A stretch of DNA of 64,000 bases from Rhizodiscina lignyota (GCA_010015805.1 ML978125.1:1736001-1800000); one strand, 5' to 3'. Shown: positions 32,719 through 45,260, counted from the first letter of the stretch. Made by a program: numbers and translations. Notes: generated from the sequence alone by a model not told the origin.

Positions 32719-34655
32719 TCATTGAGATGCGGCCTGTGAGCTCTTTCTCACGGCCCACATTCCAGATTCGTCTTGTTCCCATAGATCCTCGTCGTCGCCA
32801 AATTCTGCAGCAGACGCTGTGTCATTGATCTGGCCAGCATCCAAGTTGTCTACTGGATCTACTGCTGAATCGTCAAGCGTCAGATCCTGATCGGCAGAGA
32901 CGATCTCCTCGGCTGATGCCTTATTGATGGTTTGCGATGTCGGGTTATTTGCGATATTTTCTTCGTTGTCCGCCAAGTCAGGGTCGACATTCGTACCCAA
33001 AGCCCTGTCTTCCAAAAATACAGCGTTCCTCAGTGCTTCGGGGAAATACTCTTGCTTAACTTTCCCATCCACATAGTCCGGGTTGTATTTGTAATCTGCT
33101 CCATATCCAATCTCTTTCATTAGCCTCGTTGGGGCGTTTCGTAGATGCAGCGGTATCGGTAGTCCGGCTGTTTTGGGATCTTGGACCGCAGCCATGGCAT
33201 TGTTGAGTCCTCGATATGCCCTTGTGCTCTTTGGCGATAATGCCAAAGCCGTCACACAGTGGGCAAGGTTAATCTTAGCTTCTGGTAGGCCGATTTTCTG
33301 AACGGCATCGTGCGTGGCGACAGCGAGTGGCAGCATGGTGTTATCGGCTAGTCCGACGTCTTCGCTAGCTACGACGATCAGCCGACGGGCAATGTAAAGA
33401 GGGTCCTCGCCTGACTCTATCATACGAGCTAGGTAGTAAAGCGACGCGTGTGGATCAGAGCCACGAATGGATTTGTGGAGGGCAGATATGGTATCGTAAT
33501 GAGCATCGCCTTGACGGTCATAGATGAGCGTATGCGTCAATGATGTTTTCAGTTGCTCCAATGTGATATCTGGTTTCTCAGATAAGGAGAGCGCCAATTC
33601 AAGAAGGTTCAAAGCGGTTCGACCGTCTCCCGACGCCGATGTTGCCAGGTACAGGAGGACATCCTCGCCGTCATCACCACTGAGTAAAGGAGGCAGAGGC
33701 AGGTCTTTTGAAACAACTTCGACGTCTAGTGCTCGCTTCAGGATCTTTACAATATCCTGATCGGAAAGTGGGGCCAAAGTAAAGACTCGACATCTTGAAA
33801 GAAGCGCAGAGATGACTTTGAATGAGGGATTCTCAGTGGTGGCACCAATTAATGTGACTAGTCCGGCCTCAACAGGACCGAGAAAGACATCCTGCTGTGA
33901 CTTGCTGAAGCGATGAATCTCGTCGCAGAAGATAATAGTCTTGCGTCCCGTGAGTTGCAACTCGCTAAGTGCCTGTGCGAAAAGTTTCTTGCATTCGCCC
34001 ACGCCGCTGCTGGTGCTGTTGATCTCGACAAAGCGGCTGTTCGACGAATGTGCAATAAGTCGTGCAATAGTTGTCTTGCCTGTTTCATATGTCAGCGATT
34101 TCGATGTGATAGGCGTAGATCTATAAACTTACCCGTGCCTGGCCCACCCCAGAGGACCATAGAAGGGACGCGGTCTTGCTCGACGAGGCCTCTGATGATG
34201 CCGTTTGGTCCAACCAGTTCTTGCCCATATACCTCATTTAACGATCGAGGTCGCATACGATCTGCAAGAGGCGCGACTTTTTGTAAGTTGCTGGTTTTAC
34301 TTTTCTTCGCTGCAGGCTCGGTCTGGTCTCGCCTCCATGCTGGATCAAGCGCGTCAGGGGAGCGCTGAAGTTCTTCAAATGGCCTCTTTGCTCCATTCGG
34401 AGCGGTCGATGACGGAGCATTCCTGGAAACCTCACTCTTCACAGCCGGTGTTGCTATTGCCAACGTGGGCCTGTTTGTCGTCGATAGGCTATTGCTCGCC
34501 GTCTTCTTCGCCGTGGGCGTTTGGAAGAAGCTCGCCACCGGCGTCTTTCCCTCAGCTCCATTTGCTTCGGCGACGAAGTCCTGGCAGCCCGAATCCAGGT
34601 GGGCGTTGATATCGCGCTCCTTCACCTGCTTCCCACATACCGGGCAATCCACCAT
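32719..34655 (-). CDS. MGS1: MGS1/WRNIP1 AAA ATPase, replication-stress clamp-loader-like protein
   Basis: Exons (minus) 34655-34133 and 34079-32719 (53-bp intron inside the Walker A codon run) give 627 aa. The N-terminal UBZ4 ubiquitin-binding zinc finger has C4, C7, H19 and C24. A Ser/Thr/Pro-rich linker follows, then RMRPRSLNEVYGQELVG, Walker A GGPGTGKTT (about 170-178) and Walker B IIFCDEIHRF (about 223-232). The MGS1-type C-terminal region carries LARMIESGEDPLYIARRLI and LPIPLHLRNAPTRLMKEIGYG. The family is a DNA-dependent ATPase that binds ubiquitinated PCNA and acts at stalled forks in the nucleus. An acidic C-terminal extension of about 100 residues is longer than in yeast. I place the start at the ATG before the zinc finger, not at the upstream open frame. 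Head to head with BNA3. Confidence 0.95.
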
Positions 34656-34926
34656 CGTCGCCTGCTCAACTTTCTCGTAGAGGAAGTCGTATGCCCCGGC
34701 CGTCGCGTACCAGGCTGGTGGTGCGCGACGCGCCAGCTCGAACAGGCATAGCGTCGCTGGTAAGAAAGATCCGGGGAAGAACAGCCCCAAAGCAGGAAAA
34801 CGCCCCGTGTGTTGCGACCTCGGACGGATCCACATCTGCGCGGCGAGCCACGCAAAAAGCAACTTTTCACGTCCACTCTGTGCTTATTGCGCCATAGTGG
34901 ATGATGCGTGTCACTCATGTGCTCTT
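34656..34926. promoter_or_regulatory. Shared divergent promoter, MGS1 / BNA3
   Basis: 271 bp separate the MGS1 ATG (minus) from the first BNA3 ATG (plus). The minus-strand frame stays open across much of it but lacks conserved sequence. No TATA box seen. Confidence 0.5.
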
Positions 34927-36425
34927 ATGACCATGCCACTGAAGTTCCTAAATACACTCGGTGGAACAGCATTTCGTTATCGGGGCCTTGGGGGTCCTTC
35001 TCACATTTCTTTTCGCTGTCTGCCGCTCGCGACACCCTCAATCGCGCAGGGACGCTGGAAACAGTCATTTTCATCGTCCGCAATGAGTGCCGATCCGTTC
35101 AAGCCTGCTCAAAGAGTAGCTGGCGCAAGAGCAGATGTTTGGTAGGCAACTATCATACCTGACAGCCTAATGACCTCTGATTGACCGTATTCTAATAATT
35201 TTCAAGGACAATCGTCAATGAAGCGGCGGCAGCTTCACCAGTCCAGCCAATCATAAATATGGGTCAAGGATTCTTTGGCTACAATCCACCACCTTTTGTC
35301 ATCGAGGCTGCCAAAGGTTGCCTTGACCGTGTAGAGTGCAATCAGTATTCTCCAACTAAAGGACGGCCGCGATTAAAGAAGGCGATCGCGGACTCCTACG
35401 CTCCGTTTTATAACCATGAACTTGACGGAGAGAAGAACGTCACGATCACGACTGGCGCAAACGAAGGCATGCTCAGCGCATTCATGGGATTTCTTGAGCC
35501 AGGTGATGAAGCAATCATCTTTGAGCCGTTCTTCGATCAGTACACGAGCAACATCGAGATGCCTGGCGGTAAAGTCGTCTATGTTCCCATGATTCCTCCA
35601 TCACGTGGCGCCACGGAAAAGACTTCTGCATCGGAATGGAAAATCGACATGGAGAAATTCAAAGCCGCAATCACGCCGAAGACGCGCATGATTGTTCTCA
35701 ATTCGCCGCACAACCCCATCGGAAAGATCTTCTCACGGGACGAGCTGGAGGAGATTGGCGAGGTGTGCGTAAAACACAATCTCATTATTCTCAGCGACGA
35801 AGTCTACGACAAACTCTATTATACCCCGGAGAAATTCGTGCGGATCGCGAATCTTAGCGAGGAAATGTGGAAGCGGACGTTGGTCGTTGGCAGCGGTGGC
35901 AAGATCTTCTACGCGACAGGGTGGCGCGTCGGCTGGCTCATCGGACCTGAGCACTTGATCAAATACGTTGCAGGAGCGCACACTCGAATATGCTACAGTA
36001 GTGTCTCCCCCTTGCAAGAGGCTACCGCAATTGGCTTAGAAGAGGCCGAAAAGTACAACTTCTACGAGGAGTCGCGAAAGGAGATGAAGGCGAAGATGGA
36101 TCGGTTCAACGAGGTCTGGGACGAACTTGGTCTCCCATACTCTGACCCGGACGGCGGTTACTTCGTGCTTGTGAACTTGGCGAAGGTCAAACTCCCAGAG
36201 GACTACGACTACCCAAGCTACGTTTCCAGCAGGCCGAGAGATTTCCAGCTTATGTGGTTCCTCATTATGGAGATTGGCGTTGCGGCAATCCCTCCGACGG
36301 AGTTTTTCACCCTCGAGAATGAGCATCTGGTCAAGGACTGGCTACGGTTTGCGGTTTGCAAGAACGATGATGTTTTAGAGACGGCAAAAGAGAGACTCCG
36401 GAAGTTAAAACAATACATAGTATAG
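34927..36425 (+). CDS. BNA3: Kynurenine-oxoglutarate-type aminotransferase (BNA3), probable dual start
   Basis: Exons 34927-35141 and 35207-36425 give 477 aa; starting at the in-frame ATG 35083 gives 425 aa. Fold-type I PLP aminotransferase: FGYNPPPFVIEAA, CNQYSPTKGRPRLKKAI, TTGANEGMLSAFMGFLEPGD, LNSPHNPIGKIFSRDEL, the PLP lysine in GSGGKIFYATGWRVGW, and the C-terminal arginine in WLRFAVCKND. It converts kynurenine plus an oxo acid to kynurenic acid, or transaminates related aromatic amino acids. The first 52 residues (Arg-rich, ending GRWKQSFSSSAMSADPF) look like a mitochondrial presequence, so initiation at the first ATG would give a mitochondrial form and at the second a cytosolic form. 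Confidence 0.93.
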
Positions 36426-36654
36426 ATAGCCCTGCGAATTGCTTTCCTTGCAGTCGCAGTAGGTTGATCTTGTAAACAGAGACAATAACGGTTCGCTCAA
36501 CTACTGCTTCATAAACCTCGTTCGCGAGTCATGTCACTCGATTGTTGAAGCCCCATGAACTCATTGATATGACAATGGAGCATAAAGATACGGCAAGATC
36601 ATCTCGACATCTATTATTTTACCAGCTTTAAAATAACGGTAAATCATATTCCTA

Positions 36655-38488
36655 TTAATAGAGCAACTGCTGAATGATCTCAGGCGAATTGATGAATGCA
36701 CACCTCTCTCGCAATCTCTGTTCACTTACAGCTGGGATCGATCGCTGTCCATCCTCCGCATAGAGACCTTCATACGGTCCACCAATGACAAAGATATCCG
36801 TCTCGTTAGGATGCGTGTATGCCGGGGCCCATCCTTTCAGCGTGTCATGTCCGGCAAGCGAAGGATGTCCTAATGCTGCAAAAGTTGACCAAGATCTGGA
36901 CTCCCGGTTCCGTAGGGCAACATCGGAAGCGTTGACATTGTACGGGAAGTTATCGATATTATAATGCGAGAGATTGCCGAAGGCGTAGGCCATCTCCGAC
37001 GTATGTATTACTCCCAATCCAGGCTGGTCAACGGAGGCGAAGACTTCTCGCAGGACTGTCTGGTTCTGATCGTAATAGAAGACATTGGCGCCTTTCTCGG
37101 CAAGCGCCTGGCCGTAGTGGATGGGCTGGCAGGTGAAGATTATGTCTCTTAAGATTCTGCCAGAGCGATAAAACTGCGCGGACAGATTCGCAGACGGGTT
37201 GTCGAAGAACTCCGACACAGGATACAGAGAGATAAGTTTGTCAACGTTGGCGGCAGTGAATCCTGGTAGATATGCGGAGAAGAAGTTGAAGTTGTCGGCG
37301 GTGCTGTTGATCGAGAAGTTCGTGAACGGATTTGCATCATCCTGCGTCCAGCCTATTATTGTCGAAATGTTGCCGAAACGACCCTCTGAAATCAACTGTG
37401 AGGGTGCGACAGGTATGAAGTCTCCATCGACCACAGGCATCCACTGGTCACCCAGGTTCTGCGCTGGCCCGTCTCCGGAAGTGTTGAATTGTGCCGTGAT
37501 CAACGTTTGCATGCTTTGACTTCGAAGACAGTCCACGGTCTCACTAGAATCTAGACTGGTAGCATTGCAGCCTATGAAATCGAGAACATTCGCCATAGCA
37601 TCTCGAGTGAAGTTTGCGGTGATACCAGGCTCGAGCGCTTGACTCTCGCAAATGCCCTGCTGGAACGGCTGATCGGTCGAGCCGTAGGCCATGATTTGCA
37701 GACCAACGGCTAAGCCTGTCGCAGAATGAGTAAGTATTCTCCGGAGTGATACAGTGACCTTGAGCCTCACCTCCAGAACTTTGGCCATATATCGTGATCT
37801 TCTCGGGATCACCACCGAAGGATGCTATATGATCCCGAGTCCATTCAATGGAGAGACGTTGATCTTTTAACCCTGCATTTTCAGACCCTTCGGTTTCTAG
37901 AGCTTTGGATTGAGCAAAGCCGAAGACTTTCTTCATTAGCCAGCAATTCTTACATTTCTGATCGTTATTGTTCCACTCACCTCCCAAGCGATAGTTCACA
38001 TTAACGGCGATCACAGGGTAGCCATTGGCAACAGATTGTAGAATCAGCCCTGGAGGTTGTGAAACAAGCTCATCCTTCGACCCTCCGACAAAACTGTCCC
38101 CGTGAATGAACAGCATGACTGGCAGTTTGTCTCCGGCCTGTGTACCATTTGGACGGTAGACATTTAATAACAGACAGTCTTCGGAGACTTCAGTTATGTT
38201 AGATAGGTAGAAGGGATATGAAAACACCTGACCCAATTGCTGCGGACACGATGGGCCTTGTTCATGGGCGTTAATGGTCGACCCAGGCGTTGGGGTATAT
38301 GGTTTCGGGTTTTTGAAGCGGTTTGAACCGGAAGTGTCCTGGCCGTAGTGTATACCAAGGAAGGTCTCAACATGACTACGATATACACCTCTGTAGGTGA
38401 CATTGCAGCTGGTGTCTACGGCTGTTGGAACGCCCGCAGCGGCAAGGGACCAAGCCGAAGCCCAAAGCAGAATTGCAGCCTTCATCAT
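36655..38488 (-). CDS. Secreted type-B carboxylesterase/lipase
   Basis: Exons (minus) 38488-37981, 37926-37771 and 37715-36655 give 574 aa. A signal peptide (MMKAAILLWASAWSLAAAGV) leads into the alpha/beta-hydrolase of carboxylesterase type B: RGVYRSHVETFLGIHYG, SEDCLLLNVYRP, oxyanion-hole LFIHGDSFVGGS, YRLGVFGF, nucleophile elbow GQSSGG (S219), an acidic block GWTQDDANPF, and the catalytic-His region VIHTSEMAYAFGN. Many N-x-S/T sites fit secretion. Substrates of this family are carboxylic esters and lipids. The first intron (37927-37980) is 54 nt with no stop, so retention would insert 18 residues after YRLG without breaking the frame. It heads a run of three secretory-pathway genes on this strand. 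Confidence 0.92.
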
Positions 38489-39408
38489 CGGTCGTAGGCC
38501 ATCCAATGGTGAATTTGACATTGCATCTAGACAAACAGAGTGGCGGCATTCGATAGCACCTAATAATTTATTAAAAATCGAAGAGACGACGGCGCTCGGC
38601 GTCATGGGTGTTGTGGCACCTTCCTAATCGGGATGAAGATCGAGAGATTGAGGTTTTGTTCATTGTTTCCCTCATTTCGGTAGTGCCATTGATTTTAAAG
38701 TTACCAGGTCCAATGGCATGGAAAGTTCCGAACCATAGCCGATTCAGCCTGTGTTCCTGAAAGTGATCTAATTCGATGTTCGGAGGTCCAGCCTACCATT
38801 CGCCGTCTTTGTCCGTTGGCCGGGTTGACGCAGATCGATTTTAAGCTAGACCTGAGATTTTAGTCTTGCACGTATTTCATACTTCTTTTTAAAGTAGATG
38901 AAATAGAAAGAAAGTTTGAAATCGAAATCAAGATCGAATTTAGGATAACGAACGAACCCTGAATAATGAGAACGACAGATTGTACATCACCGGCAGACTC
39001 AGTTGGGGTGGAAGACTCCGGGGCGTCGTGGTCTTACCCAGTATCCTTCATCAACATTTGATCTTGGAGTGATCACAATGTTCACATCTGTCTCGTGTGA
39101 ATGATCTTAGACTTTCGCAAGTTGTGATGAGGTTTCCTTTGCAGAGTAAGATTGTGGCGTTCCGGTTCTCGGATTTAGCCGAGTTTCATTAAGAACTCAG
39201 TGTGCAATGTGCTTCTACCAACCGGCGCTATGCAGTAATAACTTCACAGTGAAAGATCTTATCCATCCTGCGAAGATAGTGGGTGCACCAATCGACTATG
39301 GCAACCACCTTGATCGCAGTGAACCAAGCTCCTACAATGGGCGTGTTGCTTTCCAGGTTGCATGCACAAGTTGAAAGAATGGTATCCGGCAAGAGAGATT
39401 ATTGCTGA
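38489..39408. other. 0.9-kb intergenic region
   Basis: Upstream of the esterase and downstream of the GPI-type gene. No supported frame; purine-rich runs around 38,880-38,960 (GAAATAGAAAGAAAG, AAATCGAAATCAAGATCG) are the only notable composition. Confidence 0.45.
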
Positions 39409-40479
39409 TCATACAAGTACGGCTCCAGCAACTGCGGCCATAGCCAACAGCCCTAAGCCTCCGGTTTCCCTCGGCGCAGCTCCCGTCGACGACGCACTGC
39501 TGCCGCTCGCACCACTACCACTGCCGCTGCCGCTCGCACCCGTCGCAGAAGCCAACTTCTCAGCTCCTCCAGTAATCGTGACTGACCCGTACGACAGCGC
39601 CATTTCCGTTGTCAATGCCGTTGTCATTGTGCCCGAGCCCTGCACAGACTCGGACAGCCTCTCAACACAGCTAGCAGAGCTCGTGCTCGACACGGTGCAG
39701 CTGAGTGTAACCTCTTGGCCCGCCTGCGAGAAGTTGGCGCCGAAGAAGCTCTGTCCTCCCATTGTGATCCATGGCTTCAACGGTCCTATGCCGCTGTCTG
39801 CACCAAACGGGCAGCTCTCATTTTTGTTCTCGCCAGTTGCGCAGTCGATCTGGTAGATTGTGGTCGAGGGGCCGGCGCTGACGACGGACGCGGCGAGCTG
39901 CTTAGGATCGACTTCGGGGAAAAGGATTGCCGCGCTCGTCACAGTGGCTGACGCGCCGGTGCTGGAAGCGCTGTTGCTCGCTGGCGCTGCAGTCGCGGTT
40001 GCTGCACCGTTCAGCTTCTGGGCGCCGGCAGTGATAACAACAGGGTAATAGGTAATCTCGCTCGCGGAGAGCTCGGTGGTAGTGGTGCCAGGGTCGTTCG
40101 CCTCAGCGCCGCCAAACGATTGGGAGCAGCTAGCAGATGTGGTGCCGGCGACGTCGCAGCTCCATGTTGCGCTGAAGTCACCTTCGGTCATGTTCATGGC
40201 ATAGAAATTTTCGCCAGCAGTTACCCATTCGTTGAACGTTCCGCAGTCGTTTGAATCAGTTCCTTGCAGGTGTCAGTAACGATGGAAGGTGCTTTGACAA
40301 GTTGCAATAAGTTCTTGCGTACCATCTGGGCAATTCAAAACGTAGACTGTCGAAGTTGGGTTGGCTTCTACTACAGAGGCCACCAGTTTCTGTGGATCTG
40401 TGTCAAGCAGGAGAAGAGAGACGGTTGAGCTCTGTGCACAAGCGACAGTCGCAAGACTGAGCAAAGATATTGCTAGCAT
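39409..40479 (-). CDS. GPI-anchored cell-surface protein with internal duplication
   Basis: Exons (minus) 40479-40323 and 40262-39409 (60-bp intron) give 336 aa. A signal peptide (MLAISLLSLATVACAQ) and a C-terminal GPI-type signal (Ser/Gly-rich omega region, then GLGLLAMAAVAGAVLV) flank two related halves. Each half begins with a D/E-x-DPKQL-(V/A)ASVV block and a Cys near YxxxC, and ends with a tetra-Thr or Thr-rich segment before SYGSVTITGGAEKL or TYYPVVITAGAQKL. This architecture is common in uncharacterised fungal wall proteins. No catalytic motif is visible. A wall or surface role is inferred from the anchor signals only. Confidence 0.82.
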
Positions 40480-41357
40480 CTTTGAAAGGAAGTCCGAGTT
40501 GTTGCAATACTAATACAGCCGTGAAGTGTAATGTCGTAACGAGTGACTTTGAAACGAGAGGCAGTGGTGAAGAACGAAAGTTGGAAGATGTCGCGCGAAA
40601 GAATGATGAGACTGGGGGAAACTTGAAAGTGGAAAAGACGATTATACATACGCCAAGCGCCACCTTCGCAACGGCTTGGTTGCTTAGATCTAGTGTCTCA
40701 CACGAGACGCGCCCTTAATAGCGGCGTTAACCACATAGGGCACAGACGGAGTTTGCTGGAATGAAAATTCACGATGGTCAGGGTTCAGGGGCTGGCCACC
40801 GTCGTGTTCTGGAGCGGGAGTGGCTTGGCGGCCGCTCTAGCCCGATCGAGTCATGCAAAAGGGGTACCTGCATAGATGAAAAAGGCTTCCTCGGCTGCGG
40901 CGAAACCGGTGATACACTCGCGCGAAGTTACGAAGCGCAACCTCGTCAAAACGAAGCGTGGTATTCCGCTCTTGGCAGCAGTAGAGGGTTTCGCCACGGA
41001 TGGACCCATGGATGTAACTCTCGGCGCCAAGTTCATCCTCATTCGCTAGTCCGTTCCTCGGAGGAGAGGCGCTAAACACCATGCTATCGTAACATCGTCC
41101 CCTTCTTCAACGTGCAGGGCGGAGAGCCCTATATGTCCTGTCTAGATCTTAAAGGACCTTCGATTTTCAGCGCAGCAAGAATATTGCCTAAAATATTGGT
41201 GACAAACGGGGCCCCAGATTCTTAGGGAACTGCATTGCAAGCGGCCACATGACGAACTCAAATCCATTTCATAATCGAGCTGAACGACGCTGTTGGCAGC
41301 AGAATTCAAGTTTAGCATCGATATTGAAAAATGAAATGGAGCCTTAATAAGCAATAA
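40480..41357. other. 0.9-kb intergenic region
   Basis: Upstream of the GPI-type gene (-), 3' of the carboxypeptidase. A 104-aa plus frame (40761-41075) overlaps two minus frames and has no domain. Nothing supported. Confidence 0.45.
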
Positions 41358-43188
41358 TCACTGCGTCGAAAACTTCCCCGGTTGATCAAGCGCCTTGATC
41401 CTCCCCAACATCAGCTCAATAACCCTATACGAACTGCCTGGAGCATACTGCGGCTGCTGATGGCCTGCGTAGTACGTCTGATAGAAGGTAAGTCCCCTTT
41501 CGGAACCCCATTTCCCTACATATCCACTCGCTGCCAGACTTCCCTGATTATACTCCTTGTGATACGGCACGAAGAGTTGTCTGTCACCTGGATATGATTG
41601 GAATCCTTGCTCTCCGTGCCATGTCATGTTCTGTATAACAAGCAGGGTACCATTCAGCGGTAGGATGTAGTCCAGAAGCCCAACCCCGATAATTGCGTTT
41701 TTCGTGTACTCAATCACACGTTGCAATACGCCATCTTGCGCCGGACCGAGCGATTGATCTCCATTGGGTGGAAATACGTTGACGTTTGTGCACTGTTGCC
41801 AGACGGTGCCGACAGGAGCATTGATGGCGGCTTGGACGTCGCGGCGATTGAAGTACGGGACTTCTGGATTGTACAGCAAAGGGCAGTAGTCTGTAATATG
41901 ATAGACGTTGAAACAAGGATTGAGCAGGTTAATCGCAGAGTGTACGATATTGTAAGTCGCGCAGCTACTGTTCCGTGCTGGTGCAGGAAGCACAGGGAAT
42001 GAACCTTTCGGCGGTGGAAAGTTTAAGTACTTCGACATGTACGATTCGTAGCCGCATGATGAGTGAATGGAGTGTAAGTGTTCCGTGAACGTCTCATTGA
42101 AGTTGAAGATCTTTGACCAGTAATCAACGTACGGGCTCATTATCACTGGCGCGCTCGTTAGCAAAAGCCTCTCAAAGAAACATCGCCCACGCTCTTTTAG
42201 TATATTGACGTTGAACTCACCATCCTGCTGCACAGTATTATCGCCAATGATTGGGTCGTTGATCGCAACACCCTTGAGATTGTAGTACGTTTCATCTTTG
42301 GCACCAATGAACGCGTCTGCCACATACGGAATGTAGAATCCTGCGTAACTCTCTCCAGTGATATACATCTTTCGATTTTCGAGCTTGAACGCTTTGACGA
42401 AATTCTTCCAGAAGCCAATGAATTGCTGGCCTAGCTCGACTTCGTTGGAGATATCTGGGGTGCCTTGCGTGAAGCCGACACCGACTGGCTGTTCCACATA
42501 CACCATGTTGGTGAGATTGACCCAAGTATAGGCGTTCTTCGTAAAACCTTGGGTGCCCGTCTGCCAAATAATTGGGCCATTTTCATGAATCAAGCCGGTC
42601 ATTGAGCTACAGCCCGGTCCGCCGTTAAACCTAGCAGAATATCAGAATTGAGCTGGGATAGAGAATGCATTGCCGCTCACCAGATTGTGATTTCATCCGT
42701 AGCATTTGGATTCTCAGACGGGAAGAACCTTCAAAACAGAAGTTAGTTCGTCAACCAAGTACGGTCAGAAGAACGGCACGCACCAAAAGTACAACTCCCG
42801 TGTCTCATTTTGCTTGTCGCTAATCGGCAAGAGCCCAGCATAGGATTCTCCAATGTCGAATGGGATGTCTGGAATGGCTGAGCCATTTACAACAAATCCT
42901 ACACCTGATAAGCAACCAAGATATTAGACCCAGTGGCAGAGCTCACGGACGTTCTGTATTGCTGTTGAGATATGGCGAGCTGCTGTGAACTGCGCGCGGA
43001 GAAGAGGCACGTTCATCCAGGCGGTAAGGGGCAGCTCGAGCACCGAGCGCGGGCTCTTGTGGCACCCAATCGGCACCTAAGCCGGGTGCAGGGTCTCGAG
43101 GCTCCAGTCGCATAAACGCATCTCGAGGGTGGCCACCAATGGCGTTGCCAACGAAAAGCAAACTGGATAGCAAATATGATTTTGCCAT
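41358..43188 (-). CDS. Secreted serine carboxypeptidase (peptidase S10)
   Basis: Five... four exons (minus) 43188-42951, 42904-42784, 42728-42681 and 42630-41358 give 559 aa with all phases agreeing; the third exon is only 48 nt. A signal peptide (MAKSYLLSSLLFVGNAIGG) is followed by a short pro-region. S10 core: SYAGLLPIS, ITIWFNGGPGCSS, VYVEQPVGVGFTQG, nucleophile motif GESYAGFYIPY, a later Cys-rich region, and the catalytic-His block YYAGHQQPQYAP. The enzyme removes C-terminal residues from peptides, in the vacuole or outside the cell; the absence of a retention motif and the many N-glycosylation sites favour secretion. The first donor (GTCCGT) is non-optimal but is the only one that keeps the TE-R-VGFVVNG frame. 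Confidence 0.92.
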
Positions 43189-43702
43189 TTTATGTATCAG
43201 ATATTGCCCACCCCTTCAAACCAAGGCAGTTCGGCAATCAACTGACACGAATTTATACGTGAACTGAATATATTGACGCCCATCATTTTCCCGATGTCCT
43301 GGGATATATCTCCCCGACCGAAGCTTAGGAAACCAAACTCACTCTCTCGAAGAGGAAGGCGATGAAGACTTATCGCAGCATATCGTCAACTATCAGTAGA
43401 ATGGTGCGAGAAGACGTGATATACCTCCGCTTATTGGGCATCGCTTAACTGCTTGTAGATCAGTCTCTTCCTTCTTGGGTTTTGCCTAATGACCAGCAGG
43501 AGAATTGCATTATGTTTAACAAAATACAGTGTCGATCAATGTAACGGTTGCGACTAGTATTGGAACTTGTTTCTGTCTGTAAGGGATTGCGGAAGTAGGT
43601 ATACCGAAAAGTACCTGGATTGGCTATCGGAATCTAGTAGAGATGCAACGGGAGTTAGCCATTTCAATTCGACCTCCACCAACAGCGTAACATTCCATGC
43701 AT
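43189..43702. other. Intergenic spacer
   Basis: 514 bp between the carboxypeptidase start and the oxidase stop, both minus strand. AT-rich; no frame or repeat supported. Confidence 0.5.
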
Positions 43703-45260
43703 CTATAGCCTCGCTTTCGGGTTAAGTTCCAATTCGGAATCAGGTACGAGCGGCACCTTTTCCAGTGCCCTTGACCCTTGGCTACCCTCCATAAGCACGT
43801 TCAATGGCTTTTGATCTTTCTGAAGCTGTCTCCACTTCCAGGCTTTGAGAGCAGGTCTGTCCGGTCCAACACCCTCGATCCTGTCGACCACATAATTGCC
43901 AATGACTGGCAGAAATTTGAAGGCATGGCCGCTTCCTCCAGTGGCGACCATCAAACCTTCCCTTTCGGGGACCCGGTCGATGACAAAATGATTGTCAAAA
44001 GAGTCCGTGTACCAGCAGACTCGTGTCAGAAAAATGTCGATTCCCTCTGCCTTTAGCTCTGGAATAAACTCATTCAGAAACTTTGTGATGACTTTTAACG
44101 CCTGTTGCGGAATAGCTTTGAGGTTCTCTTGGCTCTGCCCTGGAGACGTAGACCATCGCGTAACAGGAACACTGCGCTCAGCTCCGTCATGCTGAACTCT
44201 TGGGTTCGTGTACTTAGTACCTCGATAGCCAATCTTTAAAACTCCGTTTTCATCGCGTGGAAAGCCGTAAAGACCGCCTTCGGCACCCTCGCGCATATTG
44301 TACGCCCAAGTAGGGAAGTTTTGTGGTGCAAATCGTTCGAACAAAGGTGATTCGCGAGGAATTCTGAAATGAACAACCGACCCTGCAGTAGTCTCGCACA
44401 AGCCATCCAATTCTGGGAGAATAGACGGGGTCCAGCCGCCACAAGCTAGAACAGTAAGTGCCGCTTGATGCACTATACCATCTCTTGTCTTGATGCCTGT
44501 GACTGTCTTGCCGGATTCGTCGTAGCACAATGACTCAAGAGCGCCCCTCACAGGATCAAGCACTGTATGGACACCGAGGGTTCGTGCCTTATGCAATGCG
44601 AATCGACACGCTTTGTCTGCGACGGCCATGCCACCAGTGCTGTCCAGCACTCCGACATTCTTTTTGCCTCGATCTACTCGCTTGAAAGGGTCCATAGCAA
44701 ATCCGAAGCCTTTCTTCTCCGCCATAGCAAGGTGGCTGGGATCAGTTGTACTAAATTGCGTGTCCTTGTGGCCAGCAGCGTCCATGCCCGAGATAGTAGC
44801 AAGCTCAAACGCAGGGAGTTCATCGGCATCGAGCAGCGACAGCTCCCCGCAGTTTACGAAGACGCGGTCCGTCGAATTCATTCCCGGTGGTACTGACTTG
44901 CTGCTGGCAAGTTCCGAGTTCCATGCGTTCCATTCTGATATTGCCTCGAGTGTGAGCTGTTGGTACTCAGTCTGCGGGCCATAAGCAGCTCGAATGATTT
45001 TGTTAAAATCTGCAAGGCAAAGTCAGATGATGAAACAGAATTGACAAATGCAGAAGTAGAGAGTTGAGGTTAGAGACACCTGCAGAGGCAGCATCACAGC
45101 CATTGAGATAGGAGTACAATGTCTTCTCATACGGTTGTTTATCGAAGATTGTCACGTTCCGATAGCCACGTCGAGCAAGATGCAGAGCGGTACTAAGGCC
45201 GAAGACACCTGCTCCAACGATATTGATTGGCGTATCCTTGTCTATAATTTTTGAAGGCAT
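43703..45260 (-). CDS. FAD-dependent amine/amino-acid oxidase (sarcosine/saccharopine/fructosyl-amine oxidase type)
   Basis: Exons (minus) 45260-45080 and 45009-43703 (70-bp intron) give 495 aa. The N-terminal Rossmann dinucleotide motif is INIVGAGVFGLSTALHLARR, with a DKQPYE acidic end. DAO-fold features include AAYGPQTEYQQL, ADKACRFALHKA, VLACGGWTPSIL and the cysteine in RVCWYTDSFDNHFVID. In the monomeric sarcosine oxidase family that cysteine carries covalent flavin. MVATGGSGHAFKFLPVIG closes the FAD site. The C-terminal tripeptide ARL fits a peroxisomal PTS1 signal, so hydrogen peroxide would be made in peroxisomes. Candidate substrates are saccharopine, pipecolate, sarcosine or fructosyl amino acids; I cannot choose. 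Confidence 0.9.
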
